Positions 8,108-16,734 are shown, numbered from the stretch's first letter. The stretch is DNA of 28,459 nt from Eubacterium sp. AF16-48 (GCF_003479405.1 NZ_QUHB01000012.1:1-28459), one strand, 5' to 3'. Notes: generated by a model not told the origin, from the sequence alone. Numbers and translations: made by a program.

Positions 8108-9889
8108 ATGAAGAGAAGTGAACAGAAAATTCAGGATACCTGGAAAATGGAGGATATGTTTATAAGTGATGAGGCATGGGAAAAGGACTTTGAAAAGGCA
8201 ACAAAGATGATTCCTCATTATAGTGATTTTTCAGGTGAAGTTTCAAAGGATAAAGAAAAATTAATTGAATATTTTAATTTCAATGATGAGATAAATTTGT
8301 TAGTGGAAAGACTTTATGTATATTCAAACCAAAAGTACCATCAGGATATGGCAGAGGCAAAGTATCAGGCATATTCAGGAAAGGCACAGAAACTGACAGT
8401 AGACATAGGAAGCGCATCAGCTTTTTTTGAACCGGAAATTTTGGAAATGGAGGAAGATACATTACTTTCATGGATGCAGGATGACAGGCTGGCCGATTAC
8501 CGGAGATATGTGGGAGAAATATTGAGAGGAAAAGCTCATACTCTTGATAAGAAGACAGAAGAAATTTTGGCAAAAAGCAGAAAAATGGCGGCAGCAGCTG
8601 ACAACATTTATTCAATGTACAATGGTGCCGATATTGATTTCCCGGTGGTAAAGGGAAGTGACAATAAGGAAATCAAAATAACCCATGGCAATTATGTCCC
8701 AATTCTTGCGGGAGAGGACAGAGAACTTAGAAAAAATGCCTTTAAGGCTTTATATGATACCTATGGCAAAATGAAAAATACAATTGCGGCAACCTTTAAT
8801 GCAAATGTTGAGCAGGCATGCTTTTATGCAGATGTGAGAAATTATCCCTCATCCCTTGCAATGCACCTTGATGGAAGTAATATCCCGGTGTCAGTTTATG
8901 ATAATTTAATAGATGTTGTGCACGAAAACATGGGATTGATGCACAGATACGTTAAATTAAGAAAGAAGATTCTTGGAGTGGATGAACTACATATGTATGA
9001 TGTTTACGCTCCAATTGCTAAGGCACCTAAGGATAAAATACCTTTTGAAAAAGCAAAGGAAATGGTTTTAGAAGCACTAAAACCTATGGGTGAGGATTAT
9101 CTTTCCAAGTTAAAAGAAGGCTTTAACAACAGATGGATTGACGTTTACGAAAATGAAGGAAAAAGAAGCGGGGCATATTCCTGGGGAGCTTACGGAACCC
9201 ATCCTTATGTGTTGCTTAACTATCAGGGAACTCTTGATGACGTGTTTACTCTAGCACACGAAATGGGGCATGCTCTTCATTCATATTATTCCGATACAAC
9301 ACAACCATATATTAATGCAGGATACCGTATTTTTGTGGCAGAGGTGGCATCTACATGTAATGAGTCACTTTTAATACATCATTTGCTGAAAAACACTGAT
9401 GACAGGGATACGAAAGCTTATCTTATTAATCATTTTCTTGAGCAATTTAAGGGAACGCTGTATCGTCAGACAATGTTTGCTGAGTTTGAAAAAATAACTC
9501 ATCATATGGTAGAGCAGGGAGAAACTTTAACAAGTGACCTTCTTTGTGAAACATATTTGAATTTAAATAAAGAATATTTTGGAGAAGAAATGGTATCGGA
9601 CGATGAAATCGCTTTGGAATGGGCGAGAATACCACATTTCTATAATCCGTTTTATGTTTATCAATATGCAACGGGAATTTCAGCGGCAATAGCCCTTTCT
9701 AAGAAAATAATGAATGAAGGGGAAAGTGCTGTTAAGGATTATATGAAGTTTTTAACAGGAGGCGGTTCAAAGGATCCTATTGACCTTCTTAAAATGGCAG
9801 GAGTGAATATGGCTGAAAAAGAGCCGGTACAGCAGGCACTTAACCTGTTTGGTGATTTATTAGACCAAATGGAAGAAATAGTAAAATAA
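8108..9889 (+). CDS. pepF: Oligoendopeptidase F
   Basis: A 593-aa cytoplasmic zinc peptidase of the M3B family that degrades short peptides. The zinc site is H384-E-M-G-H388 in TLAHEMGHALHSYYSD, with the third ligand Glu412 in FVAEVASTCNE. The downstream substrate-binding region HFYNPFYVYQYATG is also present. The N-terminal helical oligopeptidase domain (about 110-185) precedes the catalytic domain. Length matches the family (about 600). The start has a consensus GAGGAGG 9 nt upstream. It lies 38 bp behind the AEC gene and is probably the third gene of the nfo operon. Confidence 0.95.
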   Translation: MKRSEQKIQDTWKMEDMFISDEAWEKDFEKATKMIPHYSDFSGEVSKDKEKLIEYFNFNDEINLLVERLYVYSNQKYHQDMAEAKYQAYSGKAQKLTVDIGSASAFFEPEILEMEEDTLLSWMQDDRLADYRRYVGEILRGKAHTLDKKTEEILAKSRKMAAAADNIYSMYNGADIDFPVVKGSDNKEIKITHGNYVPILAGEDRELRKNAFKALYDTYGKMKNTIAATFNANVEQACFYADVRNYPSSLAMHLDGSNIPVSVYDNLIDVVHENMGLMHRYVKLRKKILGVDELHMYDVYAPIAKAPKDKIPFEKAKEMVLEALKPMGEDYLSKLKEGFNNRWIDVYENEGKRSGAYSWGAYGTHPYVLLNYQGTLDDVFTLAHEMGHALHSYYSDTTQPYINAGYRIFVAEVASTCNESLLIHHLLKNTDDRDTKAYLINHFLEQFKGTLYRQTMFAEFEKITHHMVEQGETLTSDLLCETYLNLNKEYFGEEMVSDDEIALEWARIPHFYNPFYVYQYATGISAAIALSKKIMNEGESAVKDYMKFLTGGGSKDPIDLLKMAGVNMAEKEPVQQALNLFGDLLDQMEEIVK

Positions 9890-10001
9890 AATCTTTTTAT
9901 TGGAAGCCTGCCGGAATTTAGTATATGATATTACACAGGTGCAATGTTAATGGCATTGTAATGAGGGACAATGCAGTTGATAAAAAAATATGGAGCATAA
10001 G

Positions 10002-10652
10002 ATGAAATTTAATGAAAATTATAAGGGCTATATATTTGATTTAGATGGGACCATTCTTGATAGTTCATGGGTATGGGATATGGTTGACATAAAATTCCTG
10101 GGAGATAGAGGCTATGATGTCCCTGAGGATTATGTGGAATCAATTTCTCCGTTAGGGGCTTACAAGGCGGCAGTTTATACCATTGACCGGTTTAATCTTC
10201 ATGGGGAAAAACCGGAAGAGCTGGTAAGGGAATGGTTTGACATGGCAAAGGAAGAATACGCAAAAAAAGTAGTATGTAAGCCTGGAGCAAAGGAATATAT
10301 CACACACCTTTTTAAAGGGGGAAAGAAGCTGGCTGTTGCTACGTCTTCAGATCGGGAGTTATTTATGCCTACTTTGGAAAGAGAAGGAATACTTAACTGT
10401 TTTTCTGAAATTGTAACAGTGGATGAGGTAAAACGTGGCAAAGGTTTTCCTGACATATATGAGGAAGCCGCCAGACGTATTCACCATGAAAAGAAGGATT
10501 GCGTTGTATTTGAGGATATTCTCACAGGAGTTATGGGGGCAAAAGCAGGGGGATTTACGGTGGTTGCCGTTGAAGATGAAAAATCTGAATGTAATAAAAT
10601 GAAGATAAGGGAAATTGCAGATTATTATATTGAAAAATATCCCTTTGTGTAA
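10002..10652 (+). CDS. HAD-family phosphatase / beta-phosphoglucomutase-like hydrolase
   Basis: A 216-aa cytoplasmic HAD hydrolase with a small alpha-helical cap (subfamily IA). Motif I is FDLDGT (nucleophile D13, acid D15), motif II ATSSDRE, motif III the Lys region KRGKGFPDIYEEAARR, and motif IV VFEDILTGVMGAKAGG. Those features fit phosphatases or phosphomutases acting on small sugar phosphates; substrate unknown. An in-frame ATG exists at 9990 but has no ribosome binding site, whereas GGAG (9992-9995) sits 6 nt before ATG 10002. A strong terminator ends the gene. Confidence 0.88.
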   Translation: MKFNENYKGYIFDLDGTILDSSWVWDMVDIKFLGDRGYDVPEDYVESISPLGAYKAAVYTIDRFNLHGEKPEELVREWFDMAKEEYAKKVVCKPGAKEYITHLFKGGKKLAVATSSDRELFMPTLEREGILNCFSEIVTVDEVKRGKGFPDIYEEAARRIHHEKKDCVVFEDILTGVMGAKAGGFTVVAVEDEKSECNKMKIREIADYYIEKYPFV

Positions 10653-10656
10653 ATAT

Positions 10657-10703
10657 AAAGCCCCGTTGCAAATATCATAAATGACGTTGCAGCAGGGCTT
10701 TAG
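10657..10703. terminator. Bidirectional terminator between HAD and EamA genes
   Basis: A long stem AAAGCCC-(C)-GTTGCA ... TGCAGC-(A)-GGGCTTT with 13 paired positions separates two convergent genes. Both flanks are A/T-rich (TTTAGTTATTT on plus, TTTATATTT on minus), so it can serve both strands. Confidence 0.8.
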
Positions 10704-10714
10704 TTATTTAAAGA

Positions 10715-11641
10715 TTAATTTTTATATTTTTTAAAATTGGGAGCAGGTAACTGGGCTAAAATTATGGCAACAAAAATCAATCCGCATCCGGCTAACTCAC
10801 GGGAACCCATGGACTGACCTAAAATTATCCATCCTGCAATAACTGAAAATACTGATTCAAGACTCATTAAAAGGGAGGCTACAGTAGGGTTTAGACCCTT
10901 TTGTCCAATAATCTGTAGTGTATAAGCTACGCCGCAGGAGAAAATTCCGGCATACAAAATAGGAATCCATACATCAACTGTCATAAGAGGTGGAATCCAT
11001 TGGAAAATGCCTGTTATTGAATGTTTCATATCGAAAATAAACATTGGCACTGCTGATGTGATTCCACATACGAAAAACTGGATGCAGGACATTTTAACAC
11101 CATCTACTAAAAGTGAGAAATAATCAATAATTAAAATATGTAATGAAAAAATAAAAGCACAAAGTAGCAGTAGCAAATCTGCTAAATTAAAGCCAGAGGA
11201 ACCTTTGGCACATAAAAGATATAAACCTGCTAATGAGAGACATACCCCAATCCAAATATTAATACCGCATTTTTTCTTTAGAAAAAGACCAAGTATAGGC
11301 ACAATCAGAATGTAGCAGGCAGTAAGAAAACCGGCTTTACCGGCAGATGCACCAAGATATAACCCAAGTTGTTGCAGATTGCTTGCCAGAGACAATGCAA
11401 GTCCGCAGCAAATACCACCAATAATTAAAAGTTTTCTTTCGGTTTTATCGGACTTACCTTTTCCCTTATTTAAAAAGAAAATAACAGGAATAAGTACCAG
11501 TGAGCCAATAAACGAACGGATGCAGTTGAAGGTATACGGGCCACATGCATCCCCACCGGAACTTTGGGCTACAAAAGCAACACCCCATATAAAAGCTGTA
11601 AGAATTAAAAGTAGTGAATGTCTTAATTTTAAACTGTTCAT
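10715..11641 (-). CDS. EamA-family drug/metabolite exporter (DMT superfamily)
   Basis: A 308-aa membrane protein with ten predicted helices formed by two EamA repeats (roughly residues 5-140 and 150-300). Recognisable signatures are LILTAFIWGVAFVAQS at the start, FNCIRSFIGS in helix 2-3, and the second-repeat NPTVASLLMSLESVFSVIAGWIILGQ. The family exports small metabolites or amino acids; substrate unknown. The frame extends upstream to 11722, but a good minus-strand promoter (11680-11708) lies inside that extension, and GGAG 6 nt before ATG 11641 fits as the ribosome binding site. Confidence 0.9.
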   Translation of the reverse strand: MNSLKLRHSLLLILTAFIWGVAFVAQSSGGDACGPYTFNCIRSFIGSLVLIPVIFFLNKGKGKSDKTERKLLIIGGICCGLALSLASNLQQLGLYLGASAGKAGFLTACYILIVPILGLFLKKKCGINIWIGVCLSLAGLYLLCAKGSSGFNLADLLLLLCAFIFSLHILIIDYFSLLVDGVKMSCIQFFVCGITSAVPMFIFDMKHSITGIFQWIPPLMTVDVWIPILYAGIFSCGVAYTLQIIGQKGLNPTVASLLMSLESVFSVIAGWIILGQSMGSRELAGCGLIFVAIILAQLPAPNFKKYKN

Positions 11642-11679
11642 AAATTTCTCCATATGTATATATTTGTACAAACAGTAGT

Positions 11680-11708
11680 ATTTTACTTCATGGAGTGGGT
11701 TTTTGCAA
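11680..11708 (-). promoter_or_regulatory. EamA gene promoter
   Basis: On the minus strand TTGCAA (11708-11703), 17-bp spacer, TAAAAT (11685-11680). Start of transcription is expected near 11672, about 30 nt before ATG 11641. Confidence 0.5.
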
Positions 11709-11725
11709 ATGGGAAAGAGCATCCT

Positions 11726-12313
11726 TTAATTTAATAATTTATACCACTTATAACCAATATAGAAAAAAGTCTCTCTTGCTACAAAGGGGATTTTTGATTT
11801 CAAGGTTTTATATGCACTGGTGTCGGTAGGAGACGAAAATGCATCTATGTCACAGTCTTTTGATAATAACATAGACCTTTTCATATGCAGTGGGTCACTT
11901 ACAATTAATGCTGTTTTAAATTTATTATTATCCATTATTGTTTTGGAGTATTCTAAATTCTCCTGAGTAATTGTGGATTTATCTTCTTTAAATATATCTT
12001 CCAAGGGAATGTTATTTTCAGTCAAATATTCTGCTGCCACATCAGCATCACTTCTGGTATTACCCGCACCTATTCCACCGGTAACAATTAATTTCTTCAC
12101 TTTTCCTTCATTGTAAAGTTTAATAGCGTGATTTAATCTTTGCTTGTACACCTCAGATACTTCTGTATCATTACAGGCCGCACCTAATACAATCGCCACA
12201 TCACATTCTTTGTCTTCATAAACATTGCTGTAGGTGCAAATGGAGACTACATTACTTATTATATAAATTAATATAATTACCGGTATTATAAATAAAAATT
12301 TTCTTTTCTCCAT
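11726..12313 (-). CDS. YdcF/SanA-like membrane protein (DUF218)
   Basis: A 195-aa protein with one N-terminal transmembrane helix (about 6-26) and an extracytoplasmic DUF218 domain. Family motifs seen are CDVAIVLGA (37-45), KKLIVTGGIGAGNTRSDADVAAEYL (73-97), STITQENLEYSK (113-124) and VSDPLHMKRSM (138-148). DUF218 proteins such as SanA and ElyC are linked to envelope integrity or peptidoglycan precursors, but the biochemical activity is not established. On the minus strand AAAGGG lies about 9 nt before the ATG. The gene is followed at 84 bp by the EamA gene, which has its own promoter. Confidence 0.88.
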   Translation of the reverse strand: MEKRKFLFIIPVIILIYIISNVVSICTYSNVYEDKECDVAIVLGAACNDTEVSEVYKQRLNHAIKLYNEGKVKKLIVTGGIGAGNTRSDADVAAEYLTENNIPLEDIFKEDKSTITQENLEYSKTIMDNNKFKTALIVSDPLHMKRSMLLSKDCDIDAFSSPTDTSAYKTLKSKIPFVARETFFYIGYKWYKLLN

Positions 12314-12458
12314 ATCTGTCGCCCTTTTATATTAAAAACACTAGCGTTATCATTCTTTGCTACTTAAATATATGTTTTTATAATAACAAATATTTTAGGG
12401 GATATCAAACGTTGTGTTTTGGTGTTGTGCCAATGAAAGTCGGTAAAGTTGAGTGGAT

Positions 12459-12494
12459 ATGTCGTAATAAATGTCGTAATAAATGTCGTAATAA
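12459..12494. repeat. Three tandem copies of a 12-bp unit
   Basis: ATGTCGTAATAA is repeated exactly three times and followed by ATGAAAAAAAA. The unit length is a multiple of three, so copy-number change would keep any reading frame. Confidence 0.8.
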
Positions 12495-12550
12495 ATGAAA
12501 AAAAATGTATGAAAAACTATTAGTGGTGGAGATTATACAAATAAATATGA

Positions 12551-12584
12551 CAGAACTGCGTTGACAATACACAATGCAGTTCTG
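12551..12584 (-). terminator. Hairpin downstream of the Gfo/Idh/MocA gene, possible terminator
   Basis: Perfect 9-bp arms CAGAACTGC and GCAGTTCTG flank a 16-nt loop, 37 bp past the stop of the minus-strand oxidoreductase gene. There is no clean T run on the minus strand (TCATATTTATTTG), so termination is uncertain. Confidence 0.4.
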
Positions 12585-12621
12585 CCAGTTAAGAATTTTT
12601 ATATATTAAGGGAAATTTTAA

Positions 12622-13596
12622 TTATTCTTCTTCAGGGTATTTTAATCCCCATTCCTTTCTGAAGGCTGTCATTAATTCCATAACATCTTTTGTATATTCA
12701 AGATGCATGCACGCTGTATCACCGTTTATTGCACGTTCCATATCAGCAAGCTCATAAGCAAGGGCGTCTGCATTTTCACCGGCTTTAATAACTTCTGTTT
12801 TACCTGTTTCTGCATCGGTAATTGTTGCCTCCCAGGCTCTTGGATATTCTAAAATTTCTATATATCCCTTTTCACAGGAAATCATGCCTCTCTTAGGTTG
12901 TTTAGAATGAAGTGAAAGCATAACTGATGCCATCTGACCTTCATTATTCATAAGTAATAATCCGGCCTGTTCATCCACGCCGGTTGGTGCCGTTTTTACC
13001 TGAGACAGAATCTTAGTTGGTTTAGAATCCATAAACCATCTGATAAATGAAAGAGCATAAACACCTATATCCAGCATAGCTCCACCGGCGAGATTTCTGT
13101 TAAAGAAACGATTGTTCATGTCGTATTCCTTAAAACTGCCAAAATTCATTGTGATAAGATTTATCTTGCCTAAAGTTCCGGAATCTATGATTCTTTTAAG
13201 CTCTTTATATATTGGCATATGGAATATTGTCATTGCCTCTCCAACAACAACATTCTTTTCATCAGCCAACGTCAAAGCTTCATTTAATTCATCGCTGTTT
13301 AATGTAATGGATTTTTCTACCAGAATATGCTTTCCGTGGTTAATAGCCTTTTTCATAAATTCTATATGTGTATTGTGAGGAGTTGTAATATAAACCACAT
13401 CCACCTCAGGATCATCAAATACGTCATTCATGTTGTCATATACTTTGGCTATATTATATTTTTTCGCAAATTGAACTGCCTTTTCATGTGTTCTGTTAGC
13501 AACTGAATAGATGCTTTTTCCGTTCTTTTGTAAAGCCTCAGCCATCTGATTTGCAATAACTCCAGTTCCAAGTACTGCCCATTTAATTTCTCTCAT
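12622..13596 (-). CDS. Gfo/Idh/MocA-family NAD(P)-dependent oxidoreductase
   Basis: A 324-aa cytoplasmic dehydrogenase probably acting on a sugar or inositol derivative. The Rossmann motif is AVLGTGVIA (7-15). The family EKP motif appears as E94-K95-S96 in ILVEKSITLN, and GGAMLDIGVYAL (171-182) contains the catalytic-region Asp176 and Tyr180. The C-terminal alpha/beta domain runs about 130-324. The frame is open far upstream, but ATG 13596 has a perfect AGGAGG with 8-9 nt spacing and matches family N-termini (MREIKWAVLG). It follows the truncated RpiR regulator by 49 bp, so the two are probably co-transcribed. Ser replacing Pro in EKP is a tolerated variation. Confidence 0.92.
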   Translation of the reverse strand: MREIKWAVLGTGVIANQMAEALQKNGKSIYSVANRTHEKAVQFAKKYNIAKVYDNMNDVFDDPEVDVVYITTPHNTHIEFMKKAINHGKHILVEKSITLNSDELNEALTLADEKNVVVGEAMTIFHMPIYKELKRIIDSGTLGKINLITMNFGSFKEYDMNNRFFNRNLAGGAMLDIGVYALSFIRWFMDSKPTKILSQVKTAPTGVDEQAGLLLMNNEGQMASVMLSLHSKQPKRGMISCEKGYIEILEYPRAWEATITDAETGKTEVIKAGENADALAYELADMERAINGDTACMHLEYTKDVMELMTAFRKEWGLKYPEEE

Positions 13597-13645
13597 AAAT
13601 CCAACCTCCTGTAAAATGATTAAATATAATTTCGCATCAATACAC

Positions 13646-14167
13646 TTATACGAAAGCAAGTTGTGTTTCCAAAACCGGTGTGGATATGGCAGGAATCCCA
13701 ATTTGATTTAATTTATAGGCTCCGTCCATTGCAACGGGAATGGTATTTCCCACAGCTGCAAATAACACGCTTCTGGCATTATTGATTTTGTTTAATATTT
13801 CATCAAGATTATCCGTATCCATCATGGAAACTGTCTGGGTTAATTCCGCAACCTTATTGGCAAGAATACTTTTCAGAGACTGTTTTTTGTTGTCTATTGA
13901 AATATCATTACTGTATTCTTCATTATCCTCTCTATTTACCAGTTCCTTTGCAATGGATATTTTCAAATGATGAAATCCTTTTAACCCGATTTTTTTACAA
14001 AATCTTGATATGGAAGCTTCGCTAACCTGACATTTAACTGCCAGTTCTCCAACGGTCACATCCACTATATCTTTGGGGTTCCTGATAATATAATCGCCTA
14101 TTTTCTTTTCTGTTTCAAAAAAACTATCATATAGCGTACATATTTGATTTAAAACTGACTTTTCCAT
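13646..14167 (-). CDS. RpiR-family regulator truncated in its sugar-binding domain
   Basis: A 173-aa product, whereas RpiR-type regulators are usually about 270-290 aa. The N-terminal helix-turn-helix domain is intact (about 1-77, with VGELAVKCQVSEASISRFCKKIGLKGF). The SIS domain starts normally at about 133 (SVLFAAVGNTIPVAMDGAYKLNQIGI) but stops at L-E-T-Q-L-A-F-V, losing most of the sugar-phosphate binding fold. No other frame downstream continues the SIS sequence before the next gene's ribosome binding site, so this looks like a 3' deletion, not a simple frameshift. AAAAGGA lies 7-8 nt before the ATG. It may bind DNA without sensing ligand, or be a pseudogene. Confidence 0.8.
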   Translation of the reverse strand: MEKSVLNQICTLYDSFFETEKKIGDYIIRNPKDIVDVTVGELAVKCQVSEASISRFCKKIGLKGFHHLKISIAKELVNREDNEEYSNDISIDNKKQSLKSILANKVAELTQTVSMMDTDNLDEILNKINNARSVLFAAVGNTIPVAMDGAYKLNQIGIPAISTPVLETQLAFV

Positions 14168-14258
14168 TTATGATTCCTTTTCGTTATTTTCGTATTAATA
14201 TGAGGATTGCAGGAGCATATGGCAAGTGGCAATCTGTATCTTGAGTGTTAAAAGAACT

Positions 14259-14287
14259 TTTGACATCAAAGCATTAGTATAATTATA
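14259..14287 (-). promoter_or_regulatory. Promoter -10 and palindrome upstream of the RpiR gene
   Basis: On the minus strand TATAAT lies at 14287-14282 with a weak -35. Just downstream, near the expected start point, is TTTGA-CA-TCAAA (14259-14270), a possible autoregulatory operator. The leader to ATG 14167 would be about 105 nt. Confidence 0.35.
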
Positions 14288-14442
14288 GCATAAGTTTTAA
14301 TAAAATAAATCTATGTTGAGAATATTGGGCATTTCATCATTTTTTTATTGTAGTTACTGTTAGCTAAATAGATAAGGCTTTAATGACTGCTTTATCGGTG
14401 TCTGACGCTTCATTAGTGTCAAATGTATTGCTTCCAAGCATT

Positions 14443-14484
14443 AAAAAAGAAGAGAAAACCGGATTTTGGCTTTCCCTTCTTTTT
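14443..14484 (-). terminator. Terminator of the surface-protein gene
   Basis: Arms AAAAAGAAGGGAAAG and TTTTCTCTTCTTTTTT (as read on the minus strand, with two G-U pairs) form a 15-bp stem 15 bp beyond the stop. The pairing is better on the minus strand, agreeing with the gene's direction. The rest of 14168-14442 holds only the RpiR promoter region; I see no gene. Confidence 0.7.
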
Positions 14485-14498
14485 AACTGTTTATAATT

Positions 14499-16208
14499 TT
14501 ATTTTTTTATCTTAACCTGCTTTGGCTTTGACCATTTGCCCTGATAAGTTTTCTTTCCTTTGACAACAATGGCTTTTGCTCTTGCATACAATTTTTTAGC
14601 CTTTTTAAACTTGCTATTTGATACACTATATGTCAATTTCTTAGTTGTTTTTGTCACTATTGTCTTTTTAAACTTCTTATCTTTTGCAATCTGTACTTTG
14701 TACTTGGTTGCGCCTTTAACTCTCTTCAATGTAAGACTTATTTTCTTAGCATTTTTCTTTTTAATTGCTTTTTTAACAACTGTCTTTCCAACCTTTACAG
14801 ATGATGTTTTTGTAGTCTGACTTGGTTGTTTTTTAGTTGTTGTTTGTGCATTTGTATTTGACTCCTGTGGCTTTGTAGTTTCTACTGCTGGTGTTGTCTC
14901 TGTTTTCTCAGTTGTAGTTTCTATTTCAGGTGTTGTCTCAACTGATGGAGTTGTCTCAACTACTGGTGTTGTTTCATTTTCTGAAGTTGGTTTTGCAGTA
15001 GTTGTTGGTTCTGCAGTAGTTGTTGGATTTGTAGTTGGTTCCTCGTATTCTGAATATGCAGGATCTGCAAGTTCTGCAGGTGTTCTTCCTGAGAGTCCGG
15101 GGTCTGCCTTAATTGACACAGTTTTCTTTAATCCAAATGATTCTACATTGTTACTTGTATACTGTGATCTTACTTCTACTTCATATGTACCTGTCGCAAG
15201 TCTGTTTTCATAGTAACTTGCCACATCCCCATTGATTCCTACCTTAATACAAACACCATCTACAAAAAGATTCAATCTCTGACCTGTTAAATCTGCCACA
15301 TTAGACCATGCAATAGTAAATCCATAGTCTATACCTTCTGTTAAAATTGAAAGTCCAAGTGGTAATGTTGGCTGATTTGGTTTGTCAAATGACTGTGCAT
15401 TATCTATAAACTGACCTTTAACAGTAACCTTTGATGACCGACCAAATGATGTTGCCGCCAAAGCTGACTCTCTGCCTTCTGCATCCACTGCTGATAAATA
15501 TGCCAGATATTCCCCTGCCGATACACTTTCCAATATAACATTTGAATTGGTAATTCCGTCCACATATACACGTCTGTAAGGTGTACCTGTCTTTGCATCA
15601 AATAAATATAAATTGTAACCTACAACTGATGAATCTGCTGATGGAATACTTGCTTCTGATGATGGTGCCCATGCAACACCTAATTTATTGTCTGCCTGCG
15701 CCGGATTGTCAGCAGGAACTTCCGGATTTCCTGTAATATAACTTAATCCCGCCGGTGTTTTTGGACCTATGCAATTAACAGGATATGTGTAATTAAGAGT
15801 TGCTCCTGTTACTGTAAAGCTAACTTCTTCTGATAATGATCCCTCACCCATGCTGTTTACATTTGCAGCCCGCGCTGTATATGAACCTGCTGAAAGTCCA
15901 CCTACTACACCGCCTTTTGTAGCATTGCCAATCTTTGTAACTAACTTTCCATCCTTGTAAATATAAATGACTGTTGCTGTAACAGTTGGATCATATCCAT
16001 CTACATTTGCTGTGTCATCGGCTCCTGCCCATGCAAACATAATTGCATTTTCAATTGTATCCGGACCACTTTTGCTAACAGCAACAAGTCCTAATATTTT
16101 CTTAGGTAATGATGCTGCACTTATATTGTTTGTTGGATAGTATGTAATCGAAGATACTATCATTGCAATGGCACAAATAATCGCACCAAATTTCTTCAAC
16201 CTTTTCAT
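14499..16208 (-). CDS. Secreted surface protein with beta-sandwich (Fn3-like) repeats, Thr-rich linker and Lys-rich C-terminal module
   Basis: A 569-aa exported protein of unknown function. A signal peptide spans 1-32 (cleavage near ISA-AS). Three beta-rich segments follow, about 35-135, 140-262 and 275-367, each ending in a typical Fn3-like pattern (LSAGSYTARAANVNSMGEGSLSE; VSAGEYLAYLSAVDAEGRES; LATGTYEVEVRSQYT). Residues 388-470 are a Thr/Glu/Pro linker with repeats of TTAEP/VETTP type. Residues 475-569 are a strongly basic Fn3-like module (KGATKYKVQIAKDKKFKKT...YARAKAIVVKGKKTYQGKWSK) that may bind anionic wall polymers. There is no LPXTG motif and no catalytic signature. AGAGG lies 8 nt before the ATG on the minus strand. 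Confidence 0.8.
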   Translation of the reverse strand: MKRLKKFGAIICAIAMIVSSITYYPTNNISAASLPKKILGLVAVSKSGPDTIENAIMFAWAGADDTANVDGYDPTVTATVIYIYKDGKLVTKIGNATKGGVVGGLSAGSYTARAANVNSMGEGSLSEEVSFTVTGATLNYTYPVNCIGPKTPAGLSYITGNPEVPADNPAQADNKLGVAWAPSSEASIPSADSSVVGYNLYLFDAKTGTPYRRVYVDGITNSNVILESVSAGEYLAYLSAVDAEGRESALAATSFGRSSKVTVKGQFIDNAQSFDKPNQPTLPLGLSILTEGIDYGFTIAWSNVADLTGQRLNLFVDGVCIKVGINGDVASYYENRLATGTYEVEVRSQYTSNNVESFGLKKTVSIKADPGLSGRTPAELADPAYSEYEEPTTNPTTTAEPTTTAKPTSENETTPVVETTPSVETTPEIETTTEKTETTPAVETTKPQESNTNAQTTTKKQPSQTTKTSSVKVGKTVVKKAIKKKNAKKISLTLKRVKGATKYKVQIAKDKKFKKTIVTKTTKKLTYSVSNSKFKKAKKLYARAKAIVVKGKKTYQGKWSKPKQVKIKK

Positions 16209-16370
16209 TTCATAAACCTCTCTTTCATTTGATTAAATATTTATTTAAATTGTACATTTGTAAAGAGTTATTTGTTAGTATTATATTTTTATATATGGGA
16301 TTAATTTTTTAGGAAAGTGTTTTAATTTTAAGATTTTCCATATATATATGTGCAAACACAAAAAACTCCT

Positions 16371-16440
16371 AAGAAGCAACGACCGAGGCGGAAGCCGAGA
16401 AATCGAACTTTCGAGCCCGGGACTGGGCTCGCTTATGCAA
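16371..16440. repeat. 70-bp direct repeat, copy 1
   Basis: Identical over 70 bp to 16548-16617. It contains the hairpins GGC-GGAA-GCC and CGAGCCC-GGGACT-GGGCTCG and the string GAAATCGAACT also seen in the cysK-metY spacer. The 16209-16370 stretch before it is AT-rich leader of the minus-strand surface-protein gene with no clear promoter. Confidence 0.9.
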
Positions 16441-16500
16441 CACGAAATGCAACATAAATAAAACCAATACCACTAAATTCCTTAAAAAAAGGCAAAAAAA

Positions 16501-16512
16501 GCGCGAGACGGG
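16501..16512 (-). repeat. Isolated copy of the tRNA-Gly 3' end
   Basis: GCGCGAGACGGG repeats the 3' acceptor and T-stem side of the tRNA-Gly gene (16664-16675), preceded by the same A run. It is followed by a hairpin GGTGTCC-TGT-GGACACC (16518-16534) and CTTTGC-GAA-GCAAAG (16536-16550). Confidence 0.65.
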
Positions 16513-16547
16513 TTGCGGGTGTCCTGTGGACACCTCTTTGCGAAGCA

Positions 16548-16617
16548 AAGAAGCAACGACCGAGGCGGAAGCCGAGAAATCGAACTTTCGAGCCCGGGAC
16601 TGGGCTCGCTTATGCAA
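16548..16617. repeat. 70-bp direct repeat, copy 2
   Basis: Perfect copy of 16371-16440, 177 bp downstream. It overlaps at its left end with the CTTTGC-GAA-GCAAAG hairpin and at its right end with the tRNA terminator stem. Confidence 0.9.
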
Positions 16618-16657
16618 TAAAAATGGGCACCTGTTAAGGTACCCATTTTATTGCATA
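16611..16657 (-). terminator. Terminator of tRNA-Gly
   Basis: On the minus strand a stem of about 20 bp (TATGCAATAAAATGGGTACC with its complement, one bulged base and one G-U) lies 6 nt past the tRNA 3' end and ends in ATTTTTATT. Confidence 0.7.
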
Positions 16658-16662
16658 AGAAA

Positions 16663-16734
<72 letters not shown>

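Larger units (their letters stand above)
12314..12621. other. 308-bp gene-poor stretch with a 12-bp triple repeat and a hairpin
   Basis: No convincing gene. It holds three perfect 12-bp tandem copies of ATGTCGTAATAA (12459-12494), which make a 21-codon plus-strand frame (12433-12498) ending in three CRNK repeats but lacking a ribosome binding site. It also holds a 9-bp hairpin at 12551-12584. Confidence 0.5.

Noticed and set aside
12433..12498. 21-codon plus-strand ORF ending in three CRNK repeats
   Set aside because: No ribosome binding site, and the frame is created by the 12-bp tandem repeat in an otherwise gene-free stretch. It is kept only as a repeat.
13597..13701. Longer N-terminus for the Gfo/Idh/MocA protein overlapping the RpiR gene
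   Set aside because: AGGAGG is perfectly spaced before the ATG at 13596, where the Rossmann motif begins as in homologues; the extension has no family similarity.
16369..16617. ORFs over the 16.4-16.6 kb repeats on both strands
   Set aside because: They are created by the duplicated GC-rich 70-bp repeat and overlap the tRNA region; the encoded peptides merely repeat themselves.
16371..16617. CRISPR array in the 16.4-16.6 kb repeats
   Set aside because: Only two 70-bp copies, too long for CRISPR repeats, with no regular spacers and no cas genes in the window.
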